Source of the DNA: JAIBBG01 sp040381475
Lineage (GTDB): Bacteria; Bacteroidota; Bacteroidia; Flavobacteriales_D; Sanyastnellaceae
Assembly (NCBI GenBank): GCA_040381475.1
Contig: JBEIHH010000067.1
Span: 1-16,714 of the forward strand
Length of the DNA: 16,714 nucleotides
Direction of reading: 5' to 3'
Shown here: one piece after another, positions 6,772-13,993 of the stretch
Layout of the letters: each line of letters opens with the position of its first letter
Numbering within the stretch: the first letter of the stretch is position 1
Notes under the pieces: generated by a model
Told to the model about the DNA's origin: nothing
Database searches by the model: none
Seen by the model: only the letters and a program-made list of their open reading frames with translations
Translations under genes and position numbers: made by a program

Positions 6772-7406
6772 TTCTCGAGCATGGGCACAAAAGAAAAGTT
6801 ACCATGCAATTCTGATTTGAATGTACCATCCGGTAATTCTTCTATAAGCATCATCTGTTGCACTTCGCCTTCACCATACGGCATAACGAGTAATCCCCCT
6901 GGTTTTAGTTGCAGTAAAAGTTCTTCAGGCAAAACCGGCACTGCACAGGTGATGATAACTCGGTCGTATGGCGCAAAAGCAGGAATCCCTTTATAGCCAT
7001 CGCCATAAACCAGATGAGGTTTATATCCCATTTTGCCTAGCAATATTTTGGAATTGTCGTGAAGAACTTTTTGCCTTTCAATGGAATAGACTTTGGCTCC
7101 CATTTCGCACAGAACAGCGGTTTGAAACCCACTTCCTGTTCCTATCTCAAGCACCTTCATTCCTGGTTCTATCTTCAACAGCTGGGTTTGTGTGGCCACA
7201 GTAAATGGGTGAGAAATGGTCTGTCCGGCCCCGATCTGGAAGGCTTTATTCTCATAAGCGAACTCAAGAAATGCACTTGTTAAAAAATAATGGCGGGGAA
7301 CCGCATTGATTGCTTTTAATACCCTAGGGTCAGAAATACCCATGGTACGAAGTTCTTCTACAAGTTTCTTTCTCAGTCCCTTGTGTCTGTAAGAGTCATT
7401 TAGCAT
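6753..7406 (-). CDS. pcm: protein-L-isoaspartate O-methyltransferase
   Basis: The enzyme transfers a methyl group from S-adenosylmethionine to the side-chain carboxylate of L-isoaspartyl residues in damaged proteins, which starts their repair in the cytoplasm. Counted from the ATG at 7406 it has 217 residues, close to the usual ~210. The family signature G-A-G-Q-T-I-S-H-P-F lies at about 59-68 and the SAM-binding motif V-L-E-I-G-T-G-S-G-F at 85-94. The post-motif D-R-V-I-I-T-C-A carries the conserved region that ends the SAM fold. A TTG three codons upstream (7415) is possible, but ATG is preferred. The gene converges on the helicase gene and is divergent from the oxidoreductase gene, so it is probably transcribed alone. 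Confidence 0.95.
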   Translation of the reverse strand: MLNDSYRHKGLRKKLVEELRTMGISDPRVLKAINAVPRHYFLTSAFLEFAYENKAFQIGAGQTISHPFTVATQTQLLKIEPGMKVLEIGTGSGFQTAVLCEMGAKVYSIERQKVLHDNSKILLGKMGYKPHLVYGDGYKGIPAFAPYDRVIITCAVPVLPEELLLQLKPGGLLVMPYGEGEVQQMMLIEELPDGTFKSELHGNFSFVPMLEKRNSVH

Positions 7407-7492
7407 ACCCACCAAAACTAGGCTGCTATTTCATTATCTATCACTTGTTGAAAATTAATAATGAACGATGCTCTGTAAACTTTCCTTCGGCA

Positions 7493-7500
7493 AATTTTTG
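7493..7500 (+). promoter_or_regulatory. candidate -7 element directly before the oxidoreductase start
   Basis: AATTTTTG resembles TAnnTTTG (one mismatch at the first T and one at the A position shifted to A) and is followed by TCGTC and then the ATG at 7506. The string TTTTTGTCRTC also occurs at the -7 element at 1992-1999. If it is used, transcription would begin at or very near the ATG. No -33 TTG is seen at the right distance. Confidence 0.25.
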
Positions 7501-7505
7501 TCGTC

Positions 7506-8528
7506 ATGGCTCAGAAGCTCAAGATTGGTGTTTTAGGTGCGGGTCACCTGGGTAAAATACACATGAAGTGCATAGGTGAATTGCCTGATGTTTATGAATT
7601 GGTGGGTTTTTACGATCCCTCGCCAGAAAATTCACGAACTGCATCAGATCAATTTGCTTGCATGTCATTTCATAGTATGGACGCGTTGATTGATGCCTGC
7701 GACGTAATAGACATCGTGACTCCGACCATAAGTCATTTCGGTTGTGCCTCAGCAGCCATCCGCAAGTTGAAACATGTATTTATAGAAAAACCGGTGACAC
7801 AGACTTCAGACGAAGCCAGAAGCTTGATAAGACTTGCGAAGGAAGCTGGAATCAAAGCTCAGGTTGGACATGTGGAGCGGTTTAACCCTGCATTCAGAGC
7901 GGCAGAGCCTTTTCTGAATCAGCCAAGATTCATAGAGACTCATCGCCTTGCTCAATTTAACCCGCGTGGTACCGATGTATCGGTAGTGCTTGATTTGATG
8001 ATTCATGACATTGACATTGTGCTCGCTGTAACAGGCGCCAATGCCAGGAGAATATCAGCAAGTGGTGTAGCCGTGCTTAGTGATACTCCCGACATAGCAA
8101 ACGCACGAATCGAACTCGACAACGGTTGCGTTGCCAATCTGACGGCGAGCCGAATTTCTCTGAAGAATATGCGCAAGTCACGTTTTTTCCAGCGTGATGC
8201 ATACATTTCCGTGGATTTTTTGGCGAAAGAAGCGGAAATCGTGCGGATGAAAGAAGTTATTGGTGAGCCGGATCCATTCTCTGTGACCATCGACCTTGGT
8301 CAAAACAGAGGAGTCAAAGAGATTCTTTTTGAAAAGCCTCAGATACCTGCAAGCAACGCAATCAGAGATGAACTTGCTTCACTGGCCGAGAGCATTCGCC
8401 TCAATCAATTTCCTGTCGTAACGCTGGAGCAGGGCACGCGAGCTTTGGAGGTAGCACTTCAAGTGCTCGAAAAAATGAGTCAGCATATTTTGCTACAAGA
8501 CCCTGACGTTCAGCACAAAGATTTCTAA
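7506..8528 (+). CDS. Gfo/Idh/MocA-family NAD(P)-dependent oxidoreductase
   Basis: A 340-residue cytoplasmic dehydrogenase of the glucose-fructose oxidoreductase / inositol dehydrogenase fold. The N-terminal Rossmann domain has G-V-L-G-A-G-H-L-G (8-16), and the catalytic-type E-K-P motif is at 94-96 with K95. The C-terminal domain begins with the family's G-H-V-E-R-F-N-P (121-128), and D163 and H167 in D-L-M-I-H-D fit the active-site Asp/His pattern. All key residues are present, so it should oxidise or reduce a sugar or polyol hydroxyl with NAD(P); the substrate cannot be read from the sequence. It stands alone between pcm (divergent) and the lipoprotein/sugar transferase pair, 205 bases downstream. 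A role in sugar-nucleotide supply for that pair is only a guess. Confidence 0.9.
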   Translation: MAQKLKIGVLGAGHLGKIHMKCIGELPDVYELVGFYDPSPENSRTASDQFACMSFHSMDALIDACDVIDIVTPTISHFGCASAAIRKLKHVFIEKPVTQTSDEARSLIRLAKEAGIKAQVGHVERFNPAFRAAEPFLNQPRFIETHRLAQFNPRGTDVSVVLDLMIHDIDIVLAVTGANARRISASGVAVLSDTPDIANARIELDNGCVANLTASRISLKNMRKSRFFQRDAYISVDFLAKEAEIVRMKEVIGEPDPFSVTIDLGQNRGVKEILFEKPQIPASNAIRDELASLAESIRLNQFPVVTLEQGTRALEVALQVLEKMSQHILLQDPDVQHKDF

Positions 8529-8581
8529 AGAGAGACTTCAAAGAAGAATTTTCAACAAACACAATATTTCTTAGTTCAAAC

Positions 8582-8610
8582 GTTCGCTAAGGTGTTGTTA
8601 CCTTGCGAAC
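8582..8610. repeat. large imperfect hairpin downstream of the oxidoreductase gene
   Basis: GTTCGC (8582-8587) and GCGAAC (8605-8610) flank AAGGT (8589-8593) and ACCTT (8600-8604), giving an eleven-pair stem with one bulged T and a six-base loop. No T-run follows on either strand. It may end the oxidoreductase transcript, or as DNA act as an operator, since its right arm overlaps a possible -33 TTG (8603-8605). Confidence 0.55.
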
Positions 8611-8632
8611 CCTTAAAGCCGGCATACTCTTT
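8603..8632 (+). promoter_or_regulatory. candidate promoter of the lipoprotein/sugar transferase pair
   Basis: TTG at 8603-8605 is followed after exactly 19 bases by TACTCTTT (8625-8632), which keeps the TA of TAnnTTTG but misses two of the other fixed bases. It would give a leader of about 95 bases containing the inverted repeat at 8659-8678. Support is moderate spacing plus a weak -7 match. Confidence 0.3.
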
Positions 8633-8658
8633 TAACGACGCTTTTGATTTTCAATGAA

Positions 8659-8678
8659 TCATGTTTTAATCAACATGA
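8659..8678. repeat. seven-base inverted repeat in the leader of the lipoprotein gene
   Basis: TCATGTT (8659-8665) and AACATGA (8672-8678) are perfect complements with a six-base loop, 56 bases before the ATG at 8734. It could be a leader hairpin or a binding site. The rest of the 205-base spacer (8529-8733) shows no coding frame or RNA gene. Confidence 0.4.
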
Positions 8679-8733
8679 AAGAAGGTTTTGTTTAGAGTGC
8701 GTTTGGTGTTAGAAAGCCTATCTGGCTGCACTT

Positions 8734-9591
8734 ATGAGAATATTATTGCTACTCAGTAATTTGGTTTTTTTGTTTTCATGTAATTTCATCAATCCGGATG
8801 AAAAGGAGCCGGCATTTATCTTCATTGATAGTTTGGCTGTCAGCACATTACCCGGACAAGGTACCAATCGCCATGGTCTAAGTGAACTCTGGGTATACTC
8901 CAATGCTGATATTGTGGGTGTTTTTGATCTGCCCGCTCAGATTCCGGTGATAGGTGACGGCAATCAGCAGATCACCATTTTCGCTGGTATAAAGAATAAT
9001 GGAATCGGCACAACAAGGATTCGTTATCCATTTTTCGCTGCCATTGATACCGTTATAAATATTCAAAGTTTGAATGAGTACCGGTTATATCCGACATTCA
9101 GGTATGAAGAAGATGCCCTGATCGACAATTCAAGAAATTTTGAAACGGGAAGCACCTTTGTTGCAGGATCAGGAAACCAAGGCACCATAGAATTGATTGA
9201 TAATTCTCAGATTGCTGCTGATGGTAATCGATGTCTGAAAGCAACGATGAACGCTACGGCCTTCATGCAATTCATCGATAACACAGATCTTACCATGGAA
9301 TCTGGCAATACTGTTTTTCTGGAACTGGATTATAGCTGCAACAACACTTTTGGTATTGGTGTTTATGTTGTAGAGGCCGGCAATAGTTCCAAAGTGCCAA
9401 TCCTATATCTCACTCCTACAACAACTGATTCAGGCAGCAACCCTGCTTGGAATAAAGTGTATATTGATTTTGGCGCCATAGCCATACAATACCCGCAAGC
9501 GGATTATTACAGGATTTATTTTGAATCGTCTGCCAACGAATCATCCAGCCCTGCCATTTTTCTTGATAACCTGAAAATTGTGAATTGGTAA
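8734..9591 (+). CDS. predicted lipoprotein with C-terminal jelly-roll-like domain, unknown function
   Basis: A 285-residue lipoprotein: a short hydrophobic signal ends in lipobox L-F-S-C, with lipidated Cys16 and a following N-F-I-N-P-D-E-K-E that lacks a clear lysine/acidic surface-export signal right after the Cys. The N-terminal half (about 25-125) is beta-rich. The C-terminal half (about 130-285) begins with N-F-E-T-G-S and ends in F-L-D-N-L-K-I, wording typical of carbohydrate-binding jelly-roll domains; that is inference from pattern. I do not recognise a named family. Its stop is 4 bases before the TTG start of the sugar transferase, so the two are almost certainly translated together, which suggests a role in polysaccharide export, assembly or binding. 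Confidence 0.75.
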   Translation: MRILLLLSNLVFLFSCNFINPDEKEPAFIFIDSLAVSTLPGQGTNRHGLSELWVYSNADIVGVFDLPAQIPVIGDGNQQITIFAGIKNNGIGTTRIRYPFFAAIDTVINIQSLNEYRLYPTFRYEEDALIDNSRNFETGSTFVAGSGNQGTIELIDNSQIAADGNRCLKATMNATAFMQFIDNTDLTMESGNTVFLELDYSCNNTFGIGVYVVEAGNSSKVPILYLTPTTTDSGSNPAWNKVYIDFGAIAIQYPQADYYRIYFESSANESSSPAIFLDNLKIVNW

Positions 9592-9595
9592 ATAA

Positions 9596-11008
9596 TTGAA
9601 TAAGGTTCGCCAAATAACGAAGTATATACTTAGTGACCTGCTTTCAGCGGCCTTGGCCTGGACCATTCTTTTCATTTACAGAAAAAGAATACTTGAACCG
9701 GAACGATTCGGAGAGGAAGTGCGCCTTGAATTTGACTCAAACTTTTTTTTAGGACTGATAATAATACCGGCAATGTGGATCATGCTATATTATATCAGTG
9801 GTCACTATAGCCGGATCTTCCGAAGGCATCGTCTAAAAGAACTGAGCCAGGTAGCGATCACATCAGTGGTAGGGGTTCTCATCATTTTCTTTGTATTCCT
9901 TTTAGACGACCAGATTAAAGACTATAAGAACTACTACCATTCTCTGCTCGTTCTTTTTAGTTCTCACTTTGGTCTTACTTTATTCTCACGTCTATTGCTA
10001 ACATCCAGAACAGTTGCTTTGGTTCACAGCGGAAAAATAGGATTCAATACAATCATCGTCGGAGGAAACGCTCAGGCACTGGGAATGTTTGAAGAGATCC
10101 GTTCAATGCGATCGTCGCCAGGATATAAATTTCAGGGTTTTGTGCGCGTCAATGGTCAGGACAATCTTTTGTCGAAATACATTCCATTACTCGGTAAATA
10201 CCACGATTTACCAAATCTGATCAAAAAGCATAAAGTCGAGGAGATAATTATTGCGGTTGAAAGCGGGGATCACAAGGATTTGGAAAATATTCTTTCACTG
10301 CTGGAGGATACTGATGTGAACATTAACATCATTCCCGACACGTATGATATTTTGAGCGGTTCAGTGAAAATGAACAGCATTTATGGTGTGCCTTTGATTC
10401 GGGTGAACCATGAAATAATGCCTGAATGGCAGTTTTCGATCAAGCGAATGCTTGATGTAGCTGTATCGCTGATTGCAATCATATTGTTACTACCTGTGTT
10501 CATTGTTATAGCCATTGGTATTAAAATTTCTTCAAAGGGAACGATCTTCTATAGGCAAGAGCGCATTGGTAAATTCGGTAAACCATTTCGGATAGTCAAG
10601 TTTCGCACAATGATCACGGATGCGGAGCGCAATGGTCCTCAACTAAGTTCCACGCATGATGAGCGGGTGACCGGATTTGGACGCATGCTGCGCAAGACAA
10701 GGATGGATGAATTACCGCAGTTTTTTAATGTTCTGATTGGAGAAATGTCGCTGGTTGGACCTCGTCCCGAACGGCGACATTTTATCGACCTGATCACACA
10801 AAGAGCGCCACACTATAGTCATTTGCATCGTGTTCGTCCGGGCATAACTTCGTGGGGTCAGGTAAAATTCGGATACGCTGAAAATGTGGATCAAATGATT
10901 CAGCGATTGAAATACGACATACTATATATCGAAAACATGTCGCTGGCTATGGATCTTAAAATCCTCTTCTATACCGTGGCGATCGTTCTGAAAGGCTCCG
11001 GCAAATAG
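9596..11008 (+). CDS. polyprenyl-phosphate sugar-1-phosphate transferase, WcaJ/WbaP-like
   Basis: A 470-residue inner-membrane enzyme that would move a sugar-1-phosphate from a nucleotide sugar to undecaprenyl phosphate, the first step of exopolysaccharide or O-unit synthesis. It has four N-terminal membrane segments (within about 8-140), a Rossmann-like nucleotide-binding-type domain (about 150-260, with I-I-V-G-G-N-A), a hydrophobic membrane-associated helix (about 285-305), and the catalytic bacterial sugar transferase domain with K-F-R-T-M, D-E-L-P-Q (D371, E372) and L-V-G-P-R-P-E, ending at W-G-Q-V. The start must be TTG at 9596: an in-frame TAA lies just upstream and no in-frame ATG occurs until far into the membrane region. 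No other glycosyltransferases are nearby. The sugar is not evident. Confidence 0.93.
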   Translation: MNKVRQITKYILSDLLSAALAWTILFIYRKRILEPERFGEEVRLEFDSNFFLGLIIIPAMWIMLYYISGHYSRIFRRHRLKELSQVAITSVVGVLIIFFVFLLDDQIKDYKNYYHSLLVLFSSHFGLTLFSRLLLTSRTVALVHSGKIGFNTIIVGGNAQALGMFEEIRSMRSSPGYKFQGFVRVNGQDNLLSKYIPLLGKYHDLPNLIKKHKVEEIIIAVESGDHKDLENILSLLEDTDVNINIIPDTYDILSGSVKMNSIYGVPLIRVNHEIMPEWQFSIKRMLDVAVSLIAIILLLPVFIVIAIGIKISSKGTIFYRQERIGKFGKPFRIVKFRTMITDAERNGPQLSSTHDERVTGFGRMLRKTRMDELPQFFNVLIGEMSLVGPRPERRHFIDLITQRAPHYSHLHRVRPGITSWGQVKFGYAENVDQMIQRLKYDILYIENMSLAMDLKILFYTVAIVLKGSGK

Positions 11009-11030
11009 CTTTTATAAAGATTCAGTATTT

Positions 11031-12503
11031 TCAGATGAGTGATTTTAAAGCATTCATTGGCCCGGAGAGATAAATGTCTTTTTTGATGAAAGGAACAATT
11101 TTTCTGACTTTCTGGTGAAGGTTTTCTACCTGAGGAGAACTCTTCTTTGGTCTTCTGAATTCCAGGGCCTGAGAAGCATTCAGCAGTTCAATCGCAAAAA
11201 TACCGCGAACATTTTCCAACACCCTGTAGCACTTTGTGGCACCATTGGCACCCATGCTGACATGGTCTTCCTGGCCGTTGCTGCTATCAATCGAGTCGAT
11301 AGAGGAAGGTGTGCAAAGCTGTTTGTTCTGAGAGACAAGACTTGCTGCAGTGTATTGCGGAATCATAAGTCCGCTGTTAAGACCTGGATCAGGTGCCAGA
11401 TAAGGAGGTAACCCTCGCTGACCACCGATAAGTTTGTATGTTCTGCGTTCGGAAATACTTCCCAATTCAGCCAGTGCAATGGCAAGGAAATCAAGCGTCA
11501 GCGCAAGTGGCTGTCCATGAAAATTTCCACCGGAAATCACTTTGTCTTCATCGGCAATAACAAGAGGATTATCTGTTACAGAATTGATCTCTGTTTCCAC
11601 AACTTTTTTGACATACAGAATCGTATCAAGAGATGCACCGGCAACCTGAGGAATACATCTGAAACTATATGGATCCTGAACCTGCTTTTTTACACTTGCG
11701 GCGATTTCGCTGCCTTCGAGGTTTTTTCTCATCATTGCCGCTATTCTTTGCTGTCCCTCGTGCGGTCTTATCCTATGAATAGCATCGTCGAATGGTTCAA
11801 TCCTGCCGTCATAGGCATCAAGCGACATGGCAGCAATGAGGCAGCTTACCTCAGTGAACCGGATTGCTTCGCCAACAATCCACACAGCATAAGCACTCAT
11901 AAACTGCGTGCCATTGATCAATGCGAGGCCTTCTTTACTCTGTAATCGAATTGGTTTTAATCCGGTTTCACTAAGGGCATCTGCGGCTTGCATTTTTTTG
12001 CCCTGATAATACACTTCACCCTCACCAATCAGCGGCAATGCCAGATGTGCCAGAGGTGCCAGATCGCCAGAGGCGCCCAAAGAGCCTTGTTGATAAATGA
12101 CAGGAATTATTCCAAGGTTTAAGAAGTCGACTAGACGCTGCACGGTTGCGAGGCTAACACCGCTGCAGCCGTATGACAAACCTCTTATCTTGAGCAGTAG
12201 CATCAGTTTCACAATGTTTTGCGGAACCTCCTCGCCTGTGCCGCAGGCGTGAGAAAGCAGTAGATTTTCCTGAAGAGTGCTTAACTCATCTTTACCAATT
12301 ACCGTGTCGCAGAGTGAGCCGAAACCAGTATTTACCCCATATATCGGAGCTATGCTTTTTGAAGATTTTTGATCCAGGTATTTACGCGATGCCTCAATGC
12401 GCAATATGGTATCATGATCGAGGACAATTTTATCCCCGGATTCGGCAATTGACAGTATTTCTTCAACCGTTATGGGTTTGGAGAAGTCGGATAGCAGATG
12501 CAT
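11031..12503 (-). CDS. hutH: histidine ammonia-lyase
   Basis: The enzyme removes ammonia from L-histidine to give urocanate, the first step of histidine breakdown, in the cytoplasm. From ATG 12503 it has 490 residues, near the usual ~505. The MIO cofactor triad is A144-S145-G146, in G-S-L-G-A-S-G-D-L. Other active-site residues line up with the family: Y55 in I-Y-G-V-N-T-G-F-G, S84-H85 in L-S-H-A, and E412 in Q-E-D-H-V-S-M-G. The S-H pair and the glutamate favour histidine over tyrosine or phenylalanine ammonia-lyases. A GTG two codons upstream (12509) is an alternative start. hutU, hutI and hutG are not in the window, so the pathway must be completed elsewhere or is partial. It converges on the sugar transferase gene with 22 bases and no hairpin between. 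Confidence 0.95.
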   Translation of the reverse strand: MHLLSDFSKPITVEEILSIAESGDKIVLDHDTILRIEASRKYLDQKSSKSIAPIYGVNTGFGSLCDTVIGKDELSTLQENLLLSHACGTGEEVPQNIVKLMLLLKIRGLSYGCSGVSLATVQRLVDFLNLGIIPVIYQQGSLGASGDLAPLAHLALPLIGEGEVYYQGKKMQAADALSETGLKPIRLQSKEGLALINGTQFMSAYAVWIVGEAIRFTEVSCLIAAMSLDAYDGRIEPFDDAIHRIRPHEGQQRIAAMMRKNLEGSEIAASVKKQVQDPYSFRCIPQVAGASLDTILYVKKVVETEINSVTDNPLVIADEDKVISGGNFHGQPLALTLDFLAIALAELGSISERRTYKLIGGQRGLPPYLAPDPGLNSGLMIPQYTAASLVSQNKQLCTPSSIDSIDSSNGQEDHVSMGANGATKCYRVLENVRGIFAIELLNASQALEFRRPKKSSPQVENLHQKVRKIVPFIKKDIYLSGPMNALKSLI

Positions 12504-12576
12504 TCGCACAATATTTTGGCGAATTTATCCAGACTTTTGAATAGGGTAGTAGCCGTTCGCACGAATTATTGTGCGA
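12504..12576. repeat. inverted TCGCACAATA repeats in the hutH upstream region
   Basis: TCGCACAATATT (12504-12515) begins at the base next to the hutH ATG. Its inverted near-copy, read on the minus strand as TCGCACAATAAT, ends at 12565 from 12576. That second copy is itself half of a hairpin-like dyad in which TCGCAC (12557-12562) pairs with GTGCGA (12571-12576). The two sites bracket the hutH -7 element. The layout suggests a repressor or activator site, possibly for induction by histidine or urocanate; the regulator is not in the window. Confidence 0.5.
12520..12527 (-). promoter_or_regulatory. -7 promoter element of hutH
   Basis: On the minus strand TAAATTCG (12527-12520), followed by CC, resembles TAnnTTTG with one mismatch and lies 16 bases before the hutH ATG. 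The same octamer plus CC stands ahead of the divergent M16 gene. No good -33 TTG is seen. Confidence 0.45.
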
Positions 12577-12613
12577 CTGACCTTTGGTGTTATGAAAGGC
12601 CGCTGATCTTCTA

Positions 12614-12621
12614 TAAATTCG
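12614..12621 (+). promoter_or_regulatory. -7 promoter element of the M16 operon
   Basis: TAAATTCG followed by CCGCC is identical in its first ten bases to the element before hutH on the other strand. It lies 19 bases before the ATG at 12641. A TTTG occurs at 12583-12586 but is 27 bases away, further than the usual ~19, so the -33 element is unclear. Confidence 0.45.
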
Positions 12622-12627
12622 CCGCCA

Positions 12628-12639
12628 CAATTATAATTG
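12628..12639. repeat. perfect 12-base palindrome just before the M16 operon start
   Basis: CAATTATAATTG is its own reverse complement and ends one base before the ATG at 12641, where a leader or operator would be. It is AT-rich, so chance is possible. Confidence 0.4.
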
Positions 12640-12640
12640 A

Positions 12641-13969
12641 ATGAAACACGCAGGCTTTTTATTAACAACAGTTCTTTTGATGTTATCCGACAACATCAGT
12701 GCTCAGAGCATCAAGTTTGTTGAGTATGACTTAAAGAATGGGTTGCATGTCATACTACACGAGGATCATAGCACACCGATTACTGCGGTGACAGTGATGT
12801 ATCACGTTGGTTCTAAAAATGAAACAACCGGCAGATCGGGCATGGCGCATTTTTTCGAGCACTTGCTTTTTGAAGGTTCTGAGAATATCGGTCGTGGTCA
12901 GTATTCCAAATATGTAGAAAACGCTGGTGGAGCGCTAAATGCAAATACTTCTCAGGACAGAACATTCTATTATGAATTGCTTCCTTCCAATCAGCTAGAG
13001 CTTGGTCTTTGGCTGGAGAGTGAGCGTATGCTACACGCGAAAGTTGAAATGATTGGTATCGAAACACAAAGAGAAGTTGTAAAAGAGGAAAAGCGCCAGC
13101 GTATCGATAATCAACCTTATGGCAATCTGTTTCTTGAAACCCTGGATCATGCATTTGATGTTCATCCATACAGCTGGCCTCCAATTGGTAGCATGGAAGA
13201 TCTCAATGCGGCTCAGGAAATTGATTTTAAAAATTTCTACAAAACCTTTTACGTTCCGAACAATGCCGTACTCAGTATTGCCGGTGATATTTCGATAGAA
13301 GAAACCAAAATATTGATCGATAAATACTTTTCCGGAATCCCAAGAGGTACTATGGAGATTCCACGTCCTACTCAGGTTGAACCTTTGAACAAGGGAGAAG
13401 TGCGCGATACCATTTGGGGAAAGGATCAGTTGACCATGATTGTTCAGGCATTTCATATTCCTGCTCAGGGAACGAAAGAATTCTACGCTGTGGATATGCT
13501 GAATCAGTTGTTGTCTCAGGGTGAAAGCTCACGATTGAACAAGTCTTTGGTTGAAGAAAAGGAACTCGCGCTGTTTTCAGGAGCTTTCACTTACAATACC
13601 GAGCATCCGGGTTTGACCATGGCATTTAGTCTTGCCAACATGGGTGCGGATCCGATGTTGGTGGAGCAGGGCATGACAGAAGAATTTGAACGTGTGAAGA
13701 AAGAGATGATTACGGATAAAGAATTACAGAAATTGCGCAATCAGCTGGAGAATGATTTTGTCACACGCAATGCCACAGTCGCAGGAATTGCGGAGAGTCT
13801 TGCGAATTATCACATGTACTTTGGAGATGCGAATTTGATCAACACTGAAATTGAGAAATACATGGCTGTAACTAAAGAGGAAATCATGACTGCAGCCAAT
13901 AAGTATTACAACAAAGACAATCGTGTAGTGCTTTATTTCATGAATGATCCAAACGCAACGCAGGAATAA
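12641..13969 (+). CDS. M16B zinc metallopeptidase, catalytic zinc-binding subunit
   Basis: A 442-residue exported insulinase-family protein. The signal peptide (about 1-22, cut near S-A-Q-S) places it in the periplasm. The inverted zinc motif H-F-F-E-H is at 70-74, with the third ligand at E150 (or E149), in E-E-K-R-Q-R, at the usual distance of about 76. Two M16 domains are present, 30-235 and 240-442. The second domain lacks the Arg/Tyr pair that completes the active site in self-sufficient M16 enzymes: the matching stretch reads S-L-V-E-E-K-E-L-A-L. It therefore probably needs the protein encoded next, 24 bases downstream, to form the active heterodimer. Substrates are likely peptides or misfolded proteins in the periplasm; the exact role is not known. 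Confidence 0.93.
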   Translation: MKHAGFLLTTVLLMLSDNISAQSIKFVEYDLKNGLHVILHEDHSTPITAVTVMYHVGSKNETTGRSGMAHFFEHLLFEGSENIGRGQYSKYVENAGGALNANTSQDRTFYYELLPSNQLELGLWLESERMLHAKVEMIGIETQREVVKEEKRQRIDNQPYGNLFLETLDHAFDVHPYSWPPIGSMEDLNAAQEIDFKNFYKTFYVPNNAVLSIAGDISIEETKILIDKYFSGIPRGTMEIPRPTQVEPLNKGEVRDTIWGKDQLTMIVQAFHIPAQGTKEFYAVDMLNQLLSQGESSRLNKSLVEEKELALFSGAFTYNTEHPGLTMAFSLANMGADPMLVEQGMTEEFERVKKEMITDKELQKLRNQLENDFVTRNATVAGIAESLANYHMYFGDANLINTEIEKYMAVTKEEIMTAANKYYNKDNRVVLYFMNDPNATQE

Positions 13970-13993
13970 TTAGGACCCTATCAAACTCAGAAA

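Noticed and set aside
8529..8733. Riboswitch upstream of the lipoprotein gene
   Set aside because: Two hairpins are present but no known aptamer motif was recognised, and the downstream genes are not typical riboswitch targets.
11517..11945. 142-codon plus-strand frame
   Set aside because: It is antisense to hutH, whose conserved catalytic motifs cover this stretch.
11031..12503. Tyrosine or phenylalanine ammonia-lyase of a flexirubin or aryl polyene cluster
   Set aside because: The Ser-His pair and the Gln-Glu-Asp-His motif fit histidine ammonia-lyase, and no pigment or polyketide genes are nearby.
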